From Arenibacter sp965652575 (lineage in GTDB: Bacteria > Bacteroidota > Bacteroidia > Flavobacteriales > Flavobacteriaceae), in NCBI GenBank assembly GCA_965652575.1, contig CBFGWQ010000154.1:1-9520 (forward strand): DNA of 9,520 bases, given 5' to 3'. Within the stretch, counting starts at the first letter, position 1, and each line of letters opens with the position of its first letter. The notes under the pieces are model-generated. The model saw nothing but the letters and a program-made list of their open reading frames with translations. It made no database searches and was not told the DNA's origin. Position numbers and translations under genes: made by a program. This document shows, piece by piece, positions 6,561-9,520 of the stretch.

Positions 6561-7124
6561 TTGAGCCTAAAAAAAAGACATATTGATGAGTTGATACCAT
6601 TGTGCTTAAACGGCAACCGGAACGCGCAACTGGAAATTTACGATCGCTATTACAAGGGGATGTACAATGTTTCCTACAGGATCGTAAAAGACAGTGCCGT
6701 TGCAGAAGATGTAATGCAGGAATCCCTTTTAAGCGCGCTGACCAAACTGGACCAATTTAAGGGGGAAGTTTCCTTTGGGGCCTGGTTAAAACGAATTGTG
6801 GTAAACAACAGTATCCATCAATATAAAAAACGGTTGAAACGCCAGGAAGTGGATCTTGGAAATGTAATGTACAAGGTCGAAGACAATGATGGATATGTCC
6901 CAGATAATGGAACGGTCGAACTAAAGGCTCAAAAAGTGATCGAAACCATGAAACTGTTAAAGGACAATTACAGAATTTCTTTGACCTTACATTTAATTGA
7001 AGGCTATGATTACGAAGAAATAAGTGACATAATGAATGTGAGCTATGCCAATTGCAGAACAATGATCTCTAGGGCAAAAGAAAGCCTGAGGTCAAAATTA
7101 AATATCGAATACCATGGAAATTGA
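6561..7124 (+). CDS. ECF-family RNA polymerase sigma factor
   Basis: The product is 187 residues with two sigma domains and no extension. Region 2 spans about residues 20-88 and includes the AEDVMQE motif (48-54), an aromatic-rich FGAWLKRIVVNN segment (72-83) for promoter melting and a basic tail. Region 4 spans about 122-178, with the helix-turn-helix in YEEISDIMNVSYANCRTMIS (151-170). The start is TTG at 6561: an in-frame stop lies at 6525, no ATG or GTG exists between, and the next ATG (codon 34) would cut into region 2. TTG starts are uncommon and may lower expression. Its stop overlaps the next gene by 11 bases. It is expected to direct polymerase to its own operon under control of the downstream membrane protein; the signal is unknown. 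Confidence 0.93.
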   Translation: MSLKKRHIDELIPLCLNGNRNAQLEIYDRYYKGMYNVSYRIVKDSAVAEDVMQESLLSALTKLDQFKGEVSFGAWLKRIVVNNSIHQYKKRLKRQEVDLGNVMYKVEDNDGYVPDNGTVELKAQKVIETMKLLKDNYRISLTLHLIEGYDYEEISDIMNVSYANCRTMISRAKESLRSKLNIEYHGN

Positions 7125-7674
7125 TCCTATAGAAAAACTATTTGGGGAATTAAAGGGTGCCTTTGATACCGCTGAACCGGCAGAGGGCCACAGACAAAGT
7201 TTTCTGGCAAAATTGGAAGCTTCCCCTAAAGCGGCAACAACGACCAATAGGAAACGCTTCGGCCGGAAGTCCTTGTCCATAGCTGCCGCAATGCTGTTAC
7301 TGTGCTCCTTGGGCTATCTTTTCCTTTACACATCCCCAAGTGTGCAGCAGCAAGTTTCCGAAATTTCCCCGGAAATCACCAATACCGAATTCTACTTTGC
7401 CAGTGTTATTGAGGATCAGGTAAAAAAAATGCAAAATGAAAGTACGCCCGAAACCCAAAAATTGATTGCCGATACCATGATCCAACTTAGGAACCTGGAC
7501 AGCGATTACAGGAAAATGGAGCAGGATCTGTTGAACGGCGGCAATAGCAAACTAATATTGAGCGCCATGATCATCAATTTTCAGACAAGGATAGATCTAT
7601 TAAATGAAGTAATGGAACAAATTGAAAACATTAAAAATTTTAAAAACTACAAAAATGAAAATATTACGGCTTAG
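7114..7674 (+). CDS. Single-pass membrane protein, probable anti-sigma factor
   Basis: The product is 186 residues. A cytoplasmic N-terminus of about 50 residues contains FDTAEPAEGHRQSFLAKL (17-34), a motif style I associate with putative flavobacterial anti-sigma proteins. One membrane segment lies at about 53-73 (SLSIAAAMLLLCSLGYLFLY). The C-terminal part, about 75-175, is hydrophilic, rich in E, Q and N and predicted to be helical, and should be periplasmic (KLIADTMIQLRNLDSDYRKM, then a second helix near 150-175). There is no zinc anti-sigma HxxxCxxC motif. The gene starts inside the last codons of the sigma gene (11-base overlap), the usual position for a cognate anti-sigma factor. That role is inferred from position and topology, not from a recognised domain. 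Confidence 0.8.
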   Translation: MEIDPIEKLFGELKGAFDTAEPAEGHRQSFLAKLEASPKAATTTNRKRFGRKSLSIAAAMLLLCSLGYLFLYTSPSVQQQVSEISPEITNTEFYFASVIEDQVKKMQNESTPETQKLIADTMIQLRNLDSDYRKMEQDLLNGGNSKLILSAMIINFQTRIDLLNEVMEQIENIKNFKNYKNENITA

Positions 7675-8752
7675 ATACCTGCTCGCCCTTTTATGGCTCG
7701 TCCCCCTCAATTCCTTTGGCAACAATGATATTCCCAGGGGGAAATACACCAAGGAAAAAACCATTAAAAAAGAGTACAAAGTAAATTTGGATGCCCTGTT
7801 GAAGATCGACAACAGCTATGGAAATCTAAATATCACCTCATGGAACCAGGATAGGGTAACCATTGAGGTCCATATAAAGACTACCGGCGACAACGAGGAT
7901 AAGGTACAGCGTAAGCTGGATGAAATCACGGTAGATTTTGAAGGCAACAGTAACATGGTTTCCGCCACTACCATCTTTAACAGGACAAAAAATAGTTGGG
8001 GATGGAATTGGGGCAGTAACAACAATGTAAATATGCAGGTAAACTATACGGTTAAAATCCCTATAAAGAACAGTGTTCATCTAAACAATGACTACGGCAG
8101 TATTATTTTGGATAGAATAGACGGCCACGCCAAAATTAATTGCGACTATGGCCGATTGGAAATAGGGGAACTGCACGGAAGAAACAATGAATTATCTTTC
8201 GATTATACTTCCAAATCCAGCATAGGTTATATCAACAGCGGTAAAATAAATGCCGATTATTCCGGCTTTACCATAGACAGGGCAGGGAATCTCGACATTG
8301 TTGCGGACTATACCAATGCCACGGTGCATACAATGGACGACCTCTCCTATATTTGCGATTACGGCAAACTGCAAATTGGGGAGGCAAGAAATATCCAGGG
8401 CAATGGCGATTATATAAATGTAGGCCTGGGGACCGTACACGGCAACGTTGACATAAAAGCGAGCTATGGATCCGTAAAAATAGACACTATGGCCCCGGAT
8501 GCCAAAAACCTTCGGATAAACACGGATTACACCGGTATAAAAATAGGGTATTCCCCAGCTTATCATTTCGATTTTGAAATTGATACTAAATATGCTGGGA
8601 TAAGCGGAAAGGATGAATGGGAGATAAACATTAGCAACGAAAAATCCAACCAAAAATATTTGAAAGGCCATTACGGAAGTCAAAACAGTGGCAATCTAAT
8701 GACAATTACCAGTGAATACGGCGGAATTTCCTTTACCAAAAATCAACATTAA
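7655..8752 (+). CDS. Exported DUF4097-like beta-solenoid protein
   Basis: The product is 365 residues from the ATG at 7655. That start gives a normal signal peptide (basic MKILRLR, hydrophobic core LLALLWLVPL, cleavage near residue 22). A TTG at 7622 would add 11 residues inside the upstream gene and is less likely. The mature protein is made of short strands with a recurring D-Y-G/T/S motif. Tyrosines at 147, 165, 184, 202, 219, 236, 253, 271, 292 and 313 are spaced by 17-21 residues, as expected for a beta-solenoid. A Trp/Asn-rich loop, SWGWNWGSNNN (114-124), precedes the repeats. The pattern fits the DUF4097/adhesin-like group. No lipobox, membrane anchor or type IX secretion C-terminal domain is seen, so the location is periplasm or outer surface. 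The ATG overlaps the upstream gene by 20 bases. The molecular function is unknown. Confidence 0.85.
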   Translation: MKILRLRYLLALLWLVPLNSFGNNDIPRGKYTKEKTIKKEYKVNLDALLKIDNSYGNLNITSWNQDRVTIEVHIKTTGDNEDKVQRKLDEITVDFEGNSNMVSATTIFNRTKNSWGWNWGSNNNVNMQVNYTVKIPIKNSVHLNNDYGSIILDRIDGHAKINCDYGRLEIGELHGRNNELSFDYTSKSSIGYINSGKINADYSGFTIDRAGNLDIVADYTNATVHTMDDLSYICDYGKLQIGEARNIQGNGDYINVGLGTVHGNVDIKASYGSVKIDTMAPDAKNLRINTDYTGIKIGYSPAYHFDFEIDTKYAGISGKDEWEINISNEKSNQKYLKGHYGSQNSGNLMTITSEYGGISFTKNQH

Positions 8753-8762
8753 ACAAATAGCA

Positions 8763-9488
8763 ATGAAACAAATAACAACAGTACTACTCGGCCTATTTAT
8801 CATTGGCGGTATTAGCGCACAGCGAAACAATAAAATAAGTGGGGACGGCAACCAGGTCAGCCTGGAGAGAACCACAGCGGACTACGATCAAATTGCAATT
8901 TCAGGATTCTTTGATATTGAGCTGATAGATGGCAGGGAAGGCAATCTCACCTTGGAAGGGGAACAAAATATATTGGACCATATTATAACCGAAGTCAAGG
9001 GCAATACACTCACCATAAGGGTTAAAAACGGGTACCAGCTAAAACCCTCTTCATGGAAAAAAGGGGTCTCCATAAGCATTCCCGTAGAAACTATTACGGC
9101 CTTACGCTTATCCGGCTCCGGGGACATAGTAGGCAAAACAACCTTGAAGGCCAGTAATTTTGAAACCGCCATGTCGGGCTCCGGGGACATATCCATAAAG
9201 TTGGATGTTAATTCCTTGGCCGCAAGCATGTCCGGTTCCGGGGATATGGCCCTAAGTGGAAGAACAACGGATTTTGACGCTTCCATCTCGGGATCGGGAA
9301 ATATCGATGCCTATGACCTCATTGCGGACAATGTGAACGCTACGGTATCCGGTTCGGCCAATATGAAGGTCACCGCCAAGAAGGCAATAGATGCAAAAGT
9401 GTCGGGATCGGGAGACATAGATTACCGGGGCAATCCCGAAAAAATCAGCACCAAGGTTTCAGGATCCGGAAACATCGCCAAACATTAA
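8763..9488 (+). CDS. Exported head-GIN (DUF2807) protein
   Basis: The product is 241 residues from the ATG at 8763. A signal peptide occupies about residues 1-19 (core VLLGLFIIGG, cleavage at SA/Q). An upstream in-frame GTG at 8712 would bury the signal peptide, so it is rejected. Residues 40-110 form the head region (YDQIAISGFFDIELIDG, then alternating strands). From residue 117 onward seven SGSG[D/N]-type turns start at 117, 138, 157, 176, 196, 214 and 233, one every 18-21 residues; the fifth is altered to SGSAN. This is the putative auto-transporter adhesin head GIN (DUF2807) architecture, a beta-solenoid. No transporter barrel or sorting domain is present. The gene starts 10 bases after the DUF4097-like gene and ends the visible operon. 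The role is unknown; co-expression with the sigma factor is inferred. Confidence 0.9.
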   Translation: MKQITTVLLGLFIIGGISAQRNNKISGDGNQVSLERTTADYDQIAISGFFDIELIDGREGNLTLEGEQNILDHIITEVKGNTLTIRVKNGYQLKPSSWKKGVSISIPVETITALRLSGSGDIVGKTTLKASNFETAMSGSGDISIKLDVNSLAASMSGSGDMALSGRTTDFDASISGSGNIDAYDLIADNVNATVSGSANMKVTAKKAIDAKVSGSGDIDYRGNPEKISTKVSGSGNIAKH

Positions 9489-9520
9489 AGGACAGGTTTG
9501 TTAACAGGGAGAAGGTTCAT

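Larger units (their letters stand above)
6513..9488 (+). other. Four-gene operon: ECF sigma, anti-sigma, two exported solenoid proteins
   Basis: Overlaps of 11 and 20 bases and a gap of 10 bases join the four genes, with no terminator or promoter visible between them. The 20-base overlap uses the preferred ATG of the third gene. A single ECF-type promoter lies before the first gene. The last 32 bases of the window (9489-9520) hold no terminator, so the transcript may continue. Confidence 0.75.

Noticed and set aside
6401..6616. Minus-strand open frame of 71 codons in the lon/sigma spacer
   Set aside because: It overlaps the sigma start and the putative ECF promoter and has no homology signal I can see.
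7622..7654. TTG 7622 as start of the DUF4097-like protein
   Set aside because: It would add an 11-residue Lys-rich stretch before a complete signal peptide and deepen the overlap with the upstream gene to 53 bases; ATG 7655 is simpler.
8192..8683. Minus-strand open frame of 163 codons
   Set aside because: It is the shadow of the repeat-rich DUF4097-like gene; its Tyr/Ile-rich translation follows from the opposite strand.
8712..8762. GTG 8712 as start of the head-GIN protein
   Set aside because: It would place 17 extra residues before a normal signal peptide and overlap the upstream gene.
8763..9488. True autotransporter adhesin
   Set aside because: The family name suggests it, but there is no barrel, no type IX secretion C-terminal domain and only 241 residues.

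Overview
The window looks like chromosomal DNA of a member of the Bacteroidetes, most likely a marine Flavobacteriaceae species. The signs are a 7/-33 type promoter before rpsA that matches the Bacteroidetes consensus (TTTG, 19 bases, TAnnTTTG), little or no Shine-Dalgarno sequence, a six-domain S1 protein with a long acidic N-terminus, and intergenic spacers filled with period-7/8 word repeats and GC-rich inverted repeats. I cannot support a genus call from the sequence alone.

Left part (1-3892). Ribosomal protein S1 (rpsA) is on the minus strand, with a good intrinsic terminator downstream and a strong promoter and roughly 110-base leader upstream. Divergent from it is a small cytoplasmic BON-LysM protein resembling E. 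coli Kbp/YgaU, followed by a terminator-like hairpin. A 355-base spacer then separates this gene from the convergent cytidylate kinase gene cmk. It holds no gene, but it is dense in palindromes, including a nested 17-bp-arm cruciform. The 248 bases between cmk and lon hold a GC-rich hairpin (likely lon terminator), a short repeat and a possible cmk promoter.

Middle part (3893-6560). A complete LonA protease gene is on the minus strand. The 217-base divergent spacer after it carries TGAC-type repeats next to the lon start and an ECF-type promoter pointing the other way.

Right part (6561-9488). A tight four-gene plus-strand cluster encodes an ECF sigma factor, a single-pass membrane protein that is the probable anti-sigma factor, and two exported repeat proteins. 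One is DUF4097-like with a D-Y-G type repeat; the other is a DUF2807/head-GIN protein with seven SGSG[D/N] repeats. The genes overlap by 11 and 20 bases and are then 10 bases apart, so they are probably co-transcribed and translationally coupled. The most economical reading is an autoregulated envelope-sensing unit whose sigma factor controls two secreted or surface beta-solenoid proteins. That function is inferred; the gene layout and repeats are read directly. The last 32 bases hold nothing I can assign.
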